A stretch of DNA of 64,000 bases, from positions 36,093 to 100,092 of the forward strand of contig NZ_SLXH01000012.1 of NCBI RefSeq assembly GCF_004341365.1, given 5' to 3'. This document shows positions 1 through 9,409 of the stretch, in pieces. The position numbers and the translations under genes are program-made. Origin of the DNA: Simplicispira metamorpha (GTDB lineage Bacteria; Pseudomonadota; Gammaproteobacteria; Burkholderiales; Burkholderiaceae_C). Below the pieces are notes generated by a model, which saw only the letters and a program-made list of their open reading frames with translations, was not told the origin of the DNA and ran no database searches. Positions within the stretch are counted from its first letter, which is position 1. The number at the start of each line of letters is the position of its first letter.

Positions 1-1292
1 TCAAGGGCATCTACCAGCGCAAAGAATACAAGCGCCAGTACCCCGAGGGCGAGGCAGCTGCCCACGTGGTCGGCTTCACCAACGTCGAAGACCGGGGCCA
101 GGAGGGCATGGAGCTGGCGTTCAACGACCTGCTGGCAGGCAAGGCCGGCTCGCGCCGCGTCATCAAAGACCGGCTGGGCCGCGTGGTCGAGGGCGTGGGC
201 GAGGATGTGCCGCCTCTGGATGGCCGCGACATGCAGCTGTCCATCGACAGCAAGGTGCAGTTTTTTGCCTACCAGAAGCTGCGCGACCAGGTGGCCAAGA
301 GCCAAGCCAAGGCGGGCAGCGTGGTGGTGCTGGACGCCATCACCGGCGAGGTGCTGGCGCTGGCCAATTACCCCAGCTACGTGCCCGACAAGCGCAAAAA
401 CCTGACTGGCGAGCAACTGCGTAACCGCGCCATCACCGACACCTTCGAGCCCGGCTCGACCATGAAGCCGTTCACCATTGGCATTGCCCTGGAGAGCGGC
501 CGTGTGAAGCCCGAAACGCCCATGGATACCTCGCCCGGGCGCCTGTCCATGGGCGGCTACACCATCTCGGACACACACAACTACGGCTTGTTGACTGTGG
601 CGGGCGTGATCCAGAAGTCCAGCAACGTGGGCACCACCAAGCTGGCCATGCAGATGTCTTCGCGTGAGATGTGGGAAACCTTCTCGGCGGCGGGCTTTGG
701 GCAAAAGCCGCAGATCGCCTTTCCCGGTGCGGTCAGCGGGCGCCTGCGCCCCTACAAAACCTGGCGCCCGGTGGAGCAGGCCACCATGTCGTATGGCTAC
801 GGCCTCTCGGCCAGCCTGTTCCAGATGGCGCGCTCGTACACCGTGTTTGCGCACGACGGCAGCATCATCCCGGCCACCATGCTCAAAAGCACGCAGCCTG
901 CGGTGGGCGTGCCGGTGTTTTCGCAGCGCACCGCCGATCAGGTGCGCAAGATGTTGGAGATGGCCGCAGGCCCCGGCGGCACCGGCCAGCGCGCGCAAAC
1001 GCAGGGCTACTCGGTGGGCGGCAAGTCGGGCACGGCGCGCAAGCAGGTGGGCAAAAGCTACGCGGCGGGCAAATACCGCGCCTGGTTCACCGGCATGGCA
1101 CCCATCGACAAGCCGCGCATCATCGTGGCCGTGATGGTCGATGAGCCCACCGTGGGCGGTGTGTACGGCGGTTTGGTGGCCGCGCCCGTGTTCAGCGAGG
1201 TGGTGCAGCAAACGCTGCGCATGATGGGCGTGCAGCCCGATATCGATGTCAAGCCGCAAATCGTGGCCAATCCCGTGGAGGAATCGCTGTGA
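1..1292 (+). CDS. ftsI: Peptidoglycan D,D-transpeptidase FtsI (PBP3), 5'-truncated by the window edge
   Basis: This is the 3' part of the septal class B penicillin-binding protein, which cross-links peptidoglycan at the division site in the inner membrane and periplasm. The reading frame is open from base 3, so the signal anchor and the start of the pedestal domain lie outside the window. The transpeptidase motifs are all present: active-site STMK at about 455-466, SSN at about 618-626 and KSGT at about 1023-1034. The gene ends in GTGA, whose GTG starts murE, so the two are probably translationally coupled. FtsI works with FtsW, encoded further along. Family assignment is secure from the motifs and the dcw context. 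Confidence 0.97.
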   Translation, partial: KGIYQRKEYKRQYPEGEAAAHVVGFTNVEDRGQEGMELAFNDLLAGKAGSRRVIKDRLGRVVEGVGEDVPPLDGRDMQLSIDSKVQFFAYQKLRDQVAKSQAKAGSVVVLDAITGEVLALANYPSYVPDKRKNLTGEQLRNRAITDTFEPGSTMKPFTIGIALESGRVKPETPMDTSPGRLSMGGYTISDTHNYGLLTVAGVIQKSSNVGTTKLAMQMSSREMWETFSAAGFGQKPQIAFPGAVSGRLRPYKTWRPVEQATMSYGYGLSASLFQMARSYTVFAHDGSIIPATMLKSTQPAVGVPVFSQRTADQVRKMLEMAAGPGGTGQRAQTQGYSVGGKSGTARKQVGKSYAAGKYRAWFTGMAPIDKPRIIVAVMVDEPTVGGVYGGLVAAPVFSEVVQQTLRMMGVQPDIDVKPQIVANPVEESL

Positions 1293-2836
1293 TACACACG
1301 CTGGCCCACAGTGCCGAAGCCGTGCAGTGGCTGCGCGCGCGCGTCACCGGCACGCTGCACACCGACAGCCGCCAGATACAACCGGGCGATGGCTTCATCG
1401 CCTGGCCCGGCGCCGCCACCGATGGCCGCGCCCATGTGCCAGATGCCCTGGCGCGCGGCGCCGTGGCCTGCCTGGTGGAGCGCGAGGGGGTCGAGCCCTT
1501 TGGCCTGGCCGGAGAACACCTGGCCGCGCTGCCTGGCCTGAAATCCGCCACCGCCGACATCGCCGCGCAGTGGTTTGGCAGCCCCACCCAGGTGCTGGAT
1601 GTGGTGGCCTTTACCGGCACCAACGGCAAGACCAGCAGCGCCTGGTGGCTGGCCGGGGCCTTGTCGGTACAGGCCGATGCGGGTGGTGCTGGTGTGCTAT
1701 TAAAAAGGGAGCTGCAAGCGCACGCTCCATGCGCCCTGGTGGGTACTTTGGGCATGGGAATTGTCCCCCACCTGGAAACCACTGGCATGACCACGCCCGA
1801 CCCGGTGCGGCTGCAACGGGCGTTCCGGCAGTTCGCCGATGCGGGCGTGCGCACCTGCGCCATTGAGGCGTCCTCGATTGGCCTGGCCGAGCACCGCCTC
1901 ACGGGCACGCGCATCCGCGTGGCCGTGTTGACCAACTTCACGCAAGACCACCTCGACTACCACGGCAGCATGGAGGCTTACTGGCAGGCCAAGGCTGCGC
2001 TGTTTTCCTGGCCCGGCTTGCAGGCGGCGGTGCTGAACATCGACGACCCGCACGGCGCGCAGCTGCACAGCGCGCTGGCCCTGGCGCAACAGGCACAGCC
2101 CACGCCGCCGCTGGACTTGTGGAGCATCTCCATGCACCAAAGCGCCCGTCTGCGCGCGCAGGATGTGGTGTTTGCCGACGCGGGCCTGTGCTTCACGGTG
2201 GTCGAAGGCGCTGAACAACACCGGCTCCAAACGGCGGTGATTGGCGACTACAACGTCTCGAATTTGCTGGGCGTGCTGGCAGCCATGCGCGCCCTGGGCA
2301 TCCCGCTGGCCAGCGCCGTGGCCGCCTGCGCTGCGCTGGAGCCCGTGCCCGGTCGCATGCAGCGCATTGCCACGCCGGGCCAGCCGCTGGTGGCCGTGGA
2401 TTACGCCCACACCCCCGACGCCCTGGACCAAGCCCTGCGCGCCTTGCGCCCGATGGCACAGGCGCGCGGTGGTCGGCTGTGGTGCGTATTTGGCTGCGGC
2501 GGCGACCGCGACGCGGGCAAGCGCCCGCAAATGGGCGCCGCTGCGCAGCACCGCGCCGACTGCGTGGTCGTGACCAGCGACAACCCCCGCAGCGAGGCAC
2601 CCGAGCACATCATTCACCAGATTCTGCAAGGCACCATCGCAGGCGATACCGTGTGGGTGGAACCCGACCGCGCCGCCGCCATCGGCCAGGCACTGGCCCA
2701 GGCCGACAGCGCCGATGTGGTGCTGATTGCTGGCAAAGGCCACGAGGATTACCAGGAAATGGCCGGTGTGCGCCGCCCGTTCTCCGACATGGCGCAGGCC
2801 CAGGCCGCGCTGCAACGCCGGGAGGCCCGCACATGA
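1289..2836 (+). CDS. murE: UDP-MurNAc-L-Ala-D-Glu:meso-diaminopimelate ligase MurE
   Basis: Cytoplasmic ATP-dependent ligase that adds the third residue of the peptidoglycan stem peptide. The protein has 515 residues. It carries the Mur-ligase P-loop TGTNGKTS at residues 109-116 and the DNPR motif at 431-434, which in this family indicates meso-diaminopimelate rather than lysine. The GTG start at 1289 overlaps the ftsI stop by four bases, and the end overlaps the murF ATG. Residues about 136-144 (VLLKRELQA) are encoded by a copy of the dispersed repeat at 1696-1721. They form an extra stretch just before the conserved ALVGTLG segment, probably a tolerated surface insertion. Confidence 0.97.
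   Translation: MIHTLAHSAEAVQWLRARVTGTLHTDSRQIQPGDGFIAWPGAATDGRAHVPDALARGAVACLVEREGVEPFGLAGEHLAALPGLKSATADIAAQWFGSPTQVLDVVAFTGTNGKTSSAWWLAGALSVQADAGGAGVLLKRELQAHAPCALVGTLGMGIVPHLETTGMTTPDPVRLQRAFRQFADAGVRTCAIEASSIGLAEHRLTGTRIRVAVLTNFTQDHLDYHGSMEAYWQAKAALFSWPGLQAAVLNIDDPHGAQLHSALALAQQAQPTPPLDLWSISMHQSARLRAQDVVFADAGLCFTVVEGAEQHRLQTAVIGDYNVSNLLGVLAAMRALGIPLASAVAACAALEPVPGRMQRIATPGQPLVAVDYAHTPDALDQALRALRPMAQARGGRLWCVFGCGGDRDAGKRPQMGAAAQHRADCVVVTSDNPRSEAPEHIIHQILQGTIAGDTVWVEPDRAAAIGQALAQADSADVVLIAGKGHEDYQEMAGVRRPFSDMAQAQAALQRREART
1696..1721 (+). repeat. Dispersed palindromic element, core copy inside murE
   Basis: Copy of the 26-bp core GCTAYTRAAW-N4-AGCTGCTNGCGC found 17 times in the window, here in forward orientation. 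It is read in frame in murE as VLLKRELQA. A degenerate right half (GCGCCCTGGTGGG, about 1731) may follow. Confidence 0.7.
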
Positions 2837-4275
2837 CCATGATGACCCTGGCCCAGGCCTTTGGCTGGATCAGCGCACGCATTCCGCAGGCGCAACTGGT
2901 GGGTGCCGATGCCGGTGCGCTGCCGATGGTGCGCGTTCACACCGACACCCGCACGCTGGCGCCCGGCGATTTGTTTGTCGCCCTGAAAGGCGAGCGCTTT
3001 GATGCCAATGCCTTTTTGTCGCAGGCGCGCGAGGCGGGCGCCGTGGCCGCCATCGCCCACCGTGGTCTGCTGGATGCGGGCTTGCCCGGCGTCACCGTGC
3101 CCGACACCCTGGCCGCGCTGGGCGCCTTGGCCGCTGGTTGGCGCAGCCAGTTCAGCCTGCCGCTGATCGGCGTGACTGGCAGCAACGGCAAAACCACGGT
3201 GACGCAGATGATCGCGTCCATCCTGCGCGCCCACGCGGGCGAGGCCGCGTGGGCCACGCAGGGCAACCTGAACAACGCCATCGGCGTGCCACACACGCTG
3301 CTGGGCCTGCGCAGCGCGCACCGCATCGCCGTGGTCGAGCTGGGCATGAACCACCCCGGCGAAATCGCCCAGCTGGCCGACATGGCCCGGCCCACCGTGG
3401 CGTTGGTGAACAACGCCCAGCGTGAGCACCTCGAATTCATGCACACCGTGCAGGCCGTGGCCGAAGAAAACGGCGCCGTGCTGGCGGCTTTGCCTGCCGA
3501 TGGCGTGGCCGTGTTCCCGCACGACGATGCCTACACCCCGCTGTGGCGCCGCCTGGCCGGTGCGCGCCGCTGCTTGAGCTTTGGCAGCGCCGGTGCCGAT
3601 GTGCAGGCCACCCAGGCGCACTGGCAGGGCGATGCCTGGCAGGTGCGCATGCACACGCCCCAGGGCGATCTGGCCTGTGCGCTGCACATTGCCGGCCAGC
3701 ACAACGTGCGCAACGCGCTGGCGGCCACGGCCTGCGCGCTGGCCGCCGGGGTGCCCCTGGACGCCATCGCCCAGGGCCTGAGCGCCTTTGTGCCGGTCAA
3801 AGGGCGCTCGCGGGCGCTGGCTGTGGCGCAGGGCACCCGCCAGATCACCGTGGTGGACGACAGCTACAACGCCAACCCCGACTCGGTGCGCGCCGCCATC
3901 GACGTGCTGGCCGCTCTGCCCGGCCCGCGCCTGCTGGTGCTGGGCGACATGGGCGAGGTCGGCGCGCAGGGGCCGCAGTTCCATGCCGAAGCCGGGCAGC
4001 ACGCCCAGGCCTGCGGCATTGAGCACCTGTTTGCGCTGGGCGCGCAGTGTGCCCACGCCGCCGCCGCTTTTGCGGGCGCGCGGCATTTTGACAACATGGC
4101 GCAGCTGCAAGCGGCAGTGCGCGAGGCGCTGCCCACGGTGGGCAGCGTGCTGGTAAAAGGATCGCGGTTCATGAAGATGGAGCAAGTGCTGGAGGCCATC
4201 GTGCCTGCCACGCCCACCCCCGGTAACACCCCCGTGCAGGAGGCCGCCACCGGCGCCTTGCGTGCGCCATGCTGA
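2833..4275 (+). CDS. murF: UDP-MurNAc-tripeptide:D-Ala-D-Ala ligase MurF
   Basis: Cytoplasmic ligase that attaches the D-Ala-D-Ala dipeptide and completes the pentapeptide precursor. The 480-residue product starts at the ATG that overlaps the murE stop (ATGA). An open frame continues upstream of this ATG, but there it is only a shadow of murE. Mur-ligase signatures seen are TGSNGKTT at residues 115-122, the [10 protein letters not shown] segment and the [10 protein letters not shown] stretch in the C-terminal domain. The stop overlaps the mraY start by seven bases. Its dipeptide substrate is made by DdlB, encoded further along the same cluster. Confidence 0.97.
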   Translation: MTMMTLAQAFGWISARIPQAQLVGADAGALPMVRVHTDTRTLAPGDLFVALKGERFDANAFLSQAREAGAVAAIAHRGLLDAGLPGVTVPDTLAALGALAAGWRSQFSLPLIGVTGSNGKTTVTQMIASILRAHAGEAAWATQGNLNNAIGVPHTLLGLRSAHRIAVVELGMNHPGEIAQLADMARPTVALVNNAQREHLEFMHTVQAVAEENGAVLAALPADGVAVFPHDDAYTPLWRRLAGARRCLSFGSAGADVQATQAHWQGDAWQVRMHTPQGDLACALHIAGQHNVRNALAATACALAAGVPLDAIAQGLSAFVPVKGRSRALAVAQGTRQITVVDDSYNANPDSVRAAIDVLAALPGPRLLVLGDMGEVGAQGPQFHAEAGQHAQACGIEHLFALGAQCAHAAAAFAGARHFDNMAQLQAAVREALPTVGSVLVKGSRFMKMEQVLEAIVPATPTPGNTPVQEAATGALRAPC

Positions 4276-5447
4276 TCTGGCTGGCCCAGTGGCTGCAAAG
4301 CCTGTCGCCCGAGTTCGGTTTTTTCCGCGTCTTCCAGTATTTGACGTTCCGCGCCGTGATGGCCGCATTGACGGCGCTGCTCATCGGCCTGGTGGCGGGG
4401 CCGCGAGTCATCCGGCGCCTGACCGAGCTGAAAATCGGCCAGCCCATCCGCACCGATGGCATGGAAACGCACCACGTCAAAAGCGGCACGCCCACCATGG
4501 GCGGCGTGCTCATCCTGGCTGCGCTGTCGATTTCCACGCTGCTGTGGTTTGACCTGTCCAACCGCTTTGTCTGGATTGTGCTGGTGGTCACGCTGGGCTT
4601 TGGCGCCATCGGCTGGGCCGATGACTGGCGCAAGGTGGTCAACAAAGACCCCAACGGCATGCGCTCGCGCGAGAAATACATGTGGCAGTCCCTCATCGGG
4701 CTGCTGGCGGCGCTGTACCTGGTGTTCAGCATCTCCGAGAGCAACAACTACAAGGTGCTGGAGCTGTTTGTGTCGTGGGTGCGCTCGGGCTTTGATGTGA
4801 ACCTGCCCACCCAGGCGGGCCTGCTGCTGCCGTTCTTCAAGGAAGTGAGCTACCCGCTGGGCGTGCTGGGCTTTGTCATCATGACCTACCTGGTGATTGT
4901 GGGTGCCAGCAACGCCGTCAACCTGACCGATGGGCTTGATGGCCTGGCCATCATGCCGGTGGTCATGGTGGGCTCGGCGCTGGGGGTGTTTGCCTATGTC
5001 ACGGGCAACGTGGTGTATGCCAAATACCTGTTTTTGCCGCACATTCCGGGCGCGGGCGAGCTGCTGATTTTCTGCTCGGCCATGGCCGGTGCCGGGCTGG
5101 CGTTTTTGTGGTTCAACACCTACCCCGCGCAGGTGTTCATGGGCGACGTGGGCGCGCTGGCGCTGGGCGGCGCGCTGGGCACCATCGCCGTGATCGTGCG
5201 CCAGGAGATCGTGCTGGCCATCATGGGCGGCATTTTTGTGGTCGAAGCGCTGTCGGTGATGGCGCAGGTGGCCTGGTTCAAATACACCAAGCGCCGCTAC
5301 GGCGAAGGCCGCCGTCTGCTGAAAATGGCACCGCTGCACCACCACTTTGAAAAGAGCGGCTGGAAAGAGACGCAGGTGGTGGTGCGTTTCTGGATCATCA
5401 CCATGCTGCTGTGCCTGGTGGGCCTGTCGACCCTGAAGCTGCGATGA
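4269..5447 (+). CDS. mraY: Phospho-N-acetylmuramoyl-pentapeptide transferase MraY
   Basis: Integral inner-membrane enzyme that transfers phospho-MurNAc-pentapeptide to undecaprenyl phosphate, giving lipid I. The protein has 392 residues with about ten membrane segments. Conserved catalytic elements are the adjacent aspartates D118-D119, the NLTDGLDGL loop, the [12 protein letters not shown] loop, and the PLHHHFE histidine motif near the C-terminus. The start overlaps murF by seven bases and the stop overlaps the murD ATG. It receives the product of MurF and feeds MurG. Confidence 0.97.
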   Translation: MLIWLAQWLQSLSPEFGFFRVFQYLTFRAVMAALTALLIGLVAGPRVIRRLTELKIGQPIRTDGMETHHVKSGTPTMGGVLILAALSISTLLWFDLSNRFVWIVLVVTLGFGAIGWADDWRKVVNKDPNGMRSREKYMWQSLIGLLAALYLVFSISESNNYKVLELFVSWVRSGFDVNLPTQAGLLLPFFKEVSYPLGVLGFVIMTYLVIVGASNAVNLTDGLDGLAIMPVVMVGSALGVFAYVTGNVVYAKYLFLPHIPGAGELLIFCSAMAGAGLAFLWFNTYPAQVFMGDVGALALGGALGTIAVIVRQEIVLAIMGGIFVVEALSVMAQVAWFKYTKRRYGEGRRLLKMAPLHHHFEKSGWKETQVVVRFWIITMLLCLVGLSTLKLR

Positions 5448-7003
5448 ACTCCTTGCAAGACCAATCTGTCCTGATTCTGGGGCTGGGCGCTTCGGGCCTG
5501 GCCATGGCGCGCTGGTGCGTGCGCTGCGGCGCGCAGGTCACGGTGGCCGATACGCGTGCCCAACCGCCGCAGCTGGCCGTATTGCAGCAAGAGCTGCCGC
5601 AGGTGCGCTTTGTGCCCGGTGCCTTCGATGCCAGCCTGGTCCAGGGCCAGCCGCTGCACGCGGTGTACCGCTCGCCGGGATTGAGTCCCGAGGCAATTGC
5701 TCCTGTATTGATAGCTGCTAGCGCCCACCACATCAGCGTTGGAGGCGAATTAAGCTTGTTTTTTGGCGCCTTGCAGGCGCTGGGCGCGGCGCACAGCGCG
5801 GACGCCAGCGCAGAGGCTGCCCCGGCGCCCGCCTATGCGCCCAAGGTGCTGGCCATCACCGGCACCAATGGCAAAACCACCGTCACGTCGCTCACGGGCC
5901 AGCTCGTCGAGCGCGCGGGCAAAACCGTGGCCGTGGCGGGCAACATCGGCCCGACGCTGCTTGATACCCTGGCCCAACGGCTCGATGCCGGCGATCTGCC
6001 CGAGGTGTGGGTGCTGGAGCTGTCCAGCTTCCAGCTCGACGGCATCGCGGGCTTTGAGCCCACGGCGGCCACGGTGCTCAACGTCACGCAAGACCACCTC
6101 GACTGGCACGGCAGCATGGCCGCCTACGCGGCGGCCAAAGCGCGCATTTTTGGCACGCAAGGGCTGATGGTGCTCAACCGCGAAGACCCCGAGGTGATGG
6201 CCATGCTGCCGCCACCCGCCCGCGTCAAGCTGCAAAAACCGCAGCAGCGAGCGCACATCACCTTTGGCGGTGACATGCCCCGGCGCCCCGGCGACTTCGG
6301 TATCGACACCGTCGGCGGCATGGCCTGGCTGGTGCGCGCCCTCGAAGCCGATGAAACCCGCAAGCGCGTGCGCGGCGCTGAAGCCGAGGAAGAACTGCAC
6401 ATCCAGCGCCTGATGCCCGCCGATGCGCTGCGCATCCGGGGCCGCCACAACGCCATCAACGCCCTGGCCGCGCTGGCGCTGGCCCAGGCGGCGGGCTGCC
6501 CGCTGGCGCCCATGCTTTACGGTTTGCGCGAATACCGGGGCGAACCCCACCGCGTCGAGCCCGTGGGCCGCGTCAACGACATCGAATACTTTGACGACAG
6601 CAAAGGCACCAACGTGGGCGCCACCGTGGCCGCGCTCACCGGCCTGGGCGTCGAACGCCGCCTGGTGCTGATCCTGGGCGGCGATGGCAAGGGCCAGGAC
6701 TTTGCCCCGCTGGCCGCGCCCGTGGCCCGCCATGTGCGCGCCGTCGTGCTCATGGGCCGCGATGCGCCGCTGATCCGCGCCGCGCTGCAAGGCACCGGTG
6801 TGCCCCTGCTGGACGCGCCCAGCCTGCCCGACGCCGTGCAGCTGGCCACCGCGCGCGCCCACGCGGGCGACGCTGTGCTGATGTCGCCCGCCTGCGCCAG
6901 TTTTGACATGTTCACCGGCTACGAGCACCGGGCGCAGGTGTTTTGCGCCGCTGTGCAGGCCCTGGCCGACGACGCCGGTCAGGCGCTGGAGGGGCAGTCG
7001 TGA
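5444..7003 (+). CDS. murD: UDP-MurNAc-L-alanine:D-glutamate ligase MurD, with repeat-derived insertion
   Basis: Cytoplasmic ligase adding D-glutamate to UDP-MurNAc-L-Ala. I chose the ATG overlapping the mraY stop, giving 519 residues. That is long for the family (E. coli MurD has about 438). The N-terminal [11 protein letters not shown] fold and the P-loop TGTNGKTT at residues 139-146 are present. Part of the extra length is residues about 86-103, encoded by a nearly complete dispersed repeat and including [11 protein letters not shown]. An Ala-rich linker follows before the ATPase domain. The gene ends in GTGA, whose GTG starts ftsW. Confidence 0.96.
   Translation: MNSLQDQSVLILGLGASGLAMARWCVRCGAQVTVADTRAQPPQLAVLQQELPQVRFVPGAFDASLVQGQPLHAVYRSPGLSPEAIAPVLIAASAHHISVGGELSLFFGALQALGAAHSADASAEAAPAPAYAPKVLAITGTNGKTTVTSLTGQLVERAGKTVAVAGNIGPTLLDTLAQRLDAGDLPEVWVLELSSFQLDGIAGFEPTAATVLNVTQDHLDWHGSMAAYAAAKARIFGTQGLMVLNREDPEVMAMLPPPARVKLQKPQQRAHITFGGDMPRRPGDFGIDTVGGMAWLVRALEADETRKRVRGAEAEEELHIQRLMPADALRIRGRHNAINALAALALAQAAGCPLAPMLYGLREYRGEPHRVEPVGRVNDIEYFDDSKGTNVGATVAALTGLGVERRLVLILGGDGKGQDFAPLAAPVARHVRAVVLMGRDAPLIRAALQGTGVPLLDAPSLPDAVQLATARAHAGDAVLMSPACASFDMFTGYEHRAQVFCAAVQALADDAGQALEGQS
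5699..5754 (+). repeat. Dispersed palindromic element, full copy inside murD
   Basis: Core at 5699-5724 (GCTCCTGTATTG then ATAGCTGCTAGCGC) and a right half GCGTTGGAGGCGAATTAAG ending at about 5754. Forward orientation. It is translated in frame as [18 protein letters not shown], the same frame as the copy in the M61 peptidase gene near 58.6 kb. Confidence 0.8.
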
Positions 7004-8265
7004 GCGGGCGCGCTGGTGTGGCGCAGCGCCTGGGCGATTGGTGGGCGGGCCTGTCCAGTGCTGGCGGCGACGGCCTGCCGGTGCGCGCTGGCGGCATGGA
7101 ATACCGCCGCACCGCCTCCACCCCCGCCAGCGTGCTGGGTTTTGACCAGGCCCTGGTCTGGGTCGTGGTGGCGCTGCTGGCCTGGGGCACGGTGATGGTC
7201 TATTCCGCCTCCATCGCCCTGCCCGACAACCCGCGCTTTGGCAAGATTGCGCCCACGCATTTTCTGGTGCGCCACATCTTTGCCCTGGTGATGGCGTTTG
7301 TGGCGGCGCTGCTGGCGTTCCAGGTGCCCATGGCGCTGTGGGAGCGCCATGCCCGGGGGCTGTTTTTGCTGTCGCTGTTTTTGCTGATCTTGGTGCTGGT
7401 GCCGCACGTGGGCACGGTGGTCAATGGCGCGCGGCGCTGGCTCAGCCTGGGCGTCATGAATTTCCAGCCCTCCGAGCTGGCCAAGTTTGCCGTGCTGATC
7501 TATGCCGCTGACTACATGGTGCGCAAGATGGAGGTCAAAGAGCGCTTTTTCCGCGCCGTGCTGCCCATGGGCGCCGCCGTGGCCGTGGTCGGGGCGCTGC
7601 TGCTGGCCGAGCCTGACATGGGCGCTTTCATGGTGATTGCCGTGATCGCCATGGGCATTTTGTTTCTGGGCGGCGTCAACGCACGCATGTTCTTTTTGAT
7701 TGCCTTCATCCTGGTGCTGGCCTTTGCCGCCATGGTGTGGTTCTCTGACTGGCGGCGCGAGCGCATTTTTGCCTACCTCGACCCCTGGAGCGAAAAGCAC
7801 GCGCTGGGCAAGGGCTACCAGCTCTCGCACTCGCTGATTGCCATTGGCCGGGGCGAGATTTTTGGCGTGGGCCTGGGCGGCAGCGTCGAAAAGCTGCACT
7901 GGCTGCCCGAGGCGCACACCGACTTTCTGTTGGCCGTGATCGGTGAGGAGTTCGGTCTGGTGGGCGTGATCGCGCTGATCGTGCTGTTCTTCTGGATGGT
8001 GCGGCGCATCATGCACATTGGCCGCCAGGCGATTGCGCTGGACCGCGTTTTTGCCGGTCTGGTGGCGCAGGGCGTGGCCATGTGGATGGGGTTCCAGGCC
8101 TTTATCAACATGGGCGTGAACCTGGGGGCCTTGCCCACCAAGGGGCTGACGCTGCCGCTGATGAGCTTTGGCGGCTCGGCCATTTTGATGAACCTGGTGG
8201 CGATTGCGGTGGTGCTGCGCGTGGATTATGAAAACAAGCTGCTCATGCGTGGAGGCCACGCATGA
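7000..8265 (+). CDS. ftsW: Septal peptidoglycan polymerase FtsW (SEDS family)
   Basis: Inner-membrane glycan polymerase of the SEDS family, partner of FtsI at the division septum. Translation probably starts at the GTG overlapping the murD stop, giving 421 residues; a longer open frame upstream only shadows murD. About ten hydrophobic segments follow a 45-residue N-terminal tail. SEDS signatures seen are [25 protein letters not shown] and [13 protein letters not shown], and the C-terminal [10 protein letters not shown] stretch. The stop lies inside a 21-bp perfect inverted repeat. The last residues, LLMRGGHA, resemble those of the short downstream ORF. Confidence 0.96.
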   Translation: MSGRAGVAQRLGDWWAGLSSAGGDGLPVRAGGMEYRRTASTPASVLGFDQALVWVVVALLAWGTVMVYSASIALPDNPRFGKIAPTHFLVRHIFALVMAFVAALLAFQVPMALWERHARGLFLLSLFLLILVLVPHVGTVVNGARRWLSLGVMNFQPSELAKFAVLIYAADYMVRKMEVKERFFRAVLPMGAAVAVVGALLLAEPDMGAFMVIAVIAMGILFLGGVNARMFFLIAFILVLAFAAMVWFSDWRRERIFAYLDPWSEKHALGKGYQLSHSLIAIGRGEIFGVGLGGSVEKLHWLPEAHTDFLLAVIGEEFGLVGVIALIVLFFWMVRRIMHIGRQAIALDRVFAGLVAQGVAMWMGFQAFINMGVNLGALPTKGLTLPLMSFGGSAILMNLVAIAVVLRVDYENKLLMRGGHA

Positions 8266-8276
8266 GCAGCTTGTTT
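8232..8276 (+). repeat. 21-bp perfect inverted repeat with 3-base loop over the ftsW stop
   Basis: Left arm 8232-8252 and right arm 8256-8276 are exact reverse complements separated by AGG. In the mRNA this would be a very stable hairpin containing the last codons and stop of ftsW and the ATG of the following 28-codon ORF. No T-run follows, so it is not a classical terminator. It may limit coupling or protect mRNA. Confidence 0.8.
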
Positions 8277-8348
8277 CAGCAAAACAAATGCCGCATTGCG
8301 CCAGCAATGCCAGGCGCGCAGCGCCTGATGAGAGGAGGCCACGCATGA
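8262..8348 (+). CDS. Putative 28-residue coupled ORF between ftsW and murG
   Basis: An ORF of 28 codons plus stop fills the whole gap between ftsW and murG. Its ATG overlaps the ftsW TGA (ATGA at 8262-8265) and its TGA overlaps the murG ATG (ATGA at 8345-8348). The peptide begins [10 protein letters not shown] and ends RLMRGGHA, and FtsW itself ends LLMRGGHA. The 15-bp sequence GGAGGCCACGCATGA occurs at both junctions, so the ORF could have arisen by duplication of the junction. Two further small hairpins lie inside it (8293-8310 and 8311-8327). It may simply carry ribosomes across the gap to murG. No function is known to me. Confidence 0.5.
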   Translation: MSSLFQQNKCRIAPAMPGAQRLMRGGHA

Positions 8349-9409
8349 AGCAAAAAACCGCGCTCATCATGGCGGGCGGCACCGGCGGGCATATCTTCCC
8401 GGGGCTGGCCGTGGCCCAGGCGCTGCGCGAACGCGGCTGGCGCGTGCACTGGCTGGGTGCGCCGGGCAGCATGGAGTCGCGCATCGTGCCTGCGCAGGGC
8501 TTTGCGCTGGAAACCATTGATTTCTCCGGCGTGCGTGGCAAGGGCCTGAAAACCCTGGCCTTGCTGCCCTGGCGTTTGGCGCGCGCTTTCTGGCAGGCGC
8601 GCCAGGTGGTGCGCCGGGTGCGGCCCGACGTGGTGGTGGGCCTGGGCGGCTACATCAGCTTTCCGGGCGGCGCCATGGCCCGGCTGGCGGGCGTGCCCCT
8701 GGTGCTGCACGAGCAAAACTCGGTCGCTGGCATGGCCAACAAGCTGCTGGCGCGCATCGCCAGCCGGGTGTTTACGGCGTTTCCGGGCGCGCTGCCCCAA
8801 GGCCAGTGGGTGGGCAACCCCTTGCGCGCGGCCTTCTTGCAGCAAGCCGCCCCAGAGCAGCGTTTTGCCGGGCGCACAGGCCCCTTGCGCCTGCTGGTGG
8901 TAGGCGGCAGCCTGGGCGCGCGTGCGCTGAACGAAATCGTGCCCCAGGCGCTGGCCTTGGTTCCTGCCGACCAGCGCCCGCTGGTCACGCACCAAAGCGG
9001 CGCGGCGCAAATCGAGGCGCTGCGTGCCCATTACCACGCCGCCGGTGTGCAGGCCGAACTCACGCCCTTCATTGACGACACGGCCAGCGCCTTTGCCCAG
9101 GCCGACGTGGTGGTGTGCCGCGCTGGCGCCAGCACCGTGACCGAACTGGCCGCCGTGGGTGCTGCCGCCGTCTTTGTGCCGTTCCCGGCGGCGGTGGACG
9201 ACCACCAAACCGCCAACGCCCAGTTTCTGGTGCAGGCCGGGGGCGGCTGGCTGGTGCAACAGCGTGATCTCACCTCCGAAGGGTTGGCAAAAATGCTACA
9301 AAATATGGAGCGGCCTGCGCTTTTGCAGCGGGCGCTGAAGGCCAAAAACATGCAAAAAATACACGCCACCGATGCGGTGGTTGCTGCCTGCGAAGAACTG
9401 AGCGCATGA
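8345..9409 (+). CDS. murG: UDP-GlcNAc:lipid I N-acetylglucosamine transferase MurG
   Basis: Peripheral inner-membrane glycosyltransferase (GT28 type) that converts lipid I to lipid II. The ATG at 8345 gives 354 residues beginning [16 protein letters not shown]. It is preceded by GAGGAGG with proper spacing, and the frame upstream of it is ftsW and spacer. The glycine-rich [10 protein letters not shown] loop, the GGYISFPGG loop and the HEQNSVAG segment are typical. Residues about 318-334 ([17 protein letters not shown]) are encoded by a dispersed repeat copy and lie in the C-terminal helices. The stop overlaps the murC ATG. Confidence 0.96.
   Translation: MKQKTALIMAGGTGGHIFPGLAVAQALRERGWRVHWLGAPGSMESRIVPAQGFALETIDFSGVRGKGLKTLALLPWRLARAFWQARQVVRRVRPDVVVGLGGYISFPGGAMARLAGVPLVLHEQNSVAGMANKLLARIASRVFTAFPGALPQGQWVGNPLRAAFLQQAAPEQRFAGRTGPLRLLVVGGSLGARALNEIVPQALALVPADQRPLVTHQSGAAQIEALRAHYHAAGVQAELTPFIDDTASAFAQADVVVCRAGASTVTELAAVGAAAVFVPFPAAVDDHQTANAQFLVQAGGGWLVQQRDLTSEGLAKMLQNMERPALLQRALKAKNMQKIHATDAVVAACEELSA
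9295..9347 (+). repeat. Dispersed palindromic element inside murG
   Basis: Core at 9295-9320 (GCTACAAAATATGGAGC then GGCCTGCGC) and right half GGCGCTGAAGGCCAAAAA. Forward orientation, read in frame. This copy is more diverged than most and uses the same frame as those in murE, murC and aroE. Confidence 0.6.

Noticed and set aside
2749..4368. 539-codon antisense frame over murF
   Set aside because: High-GC third-position bias makes long antisense frames common; the sequence has no recognisable domain, whereas murF is unmistakable.
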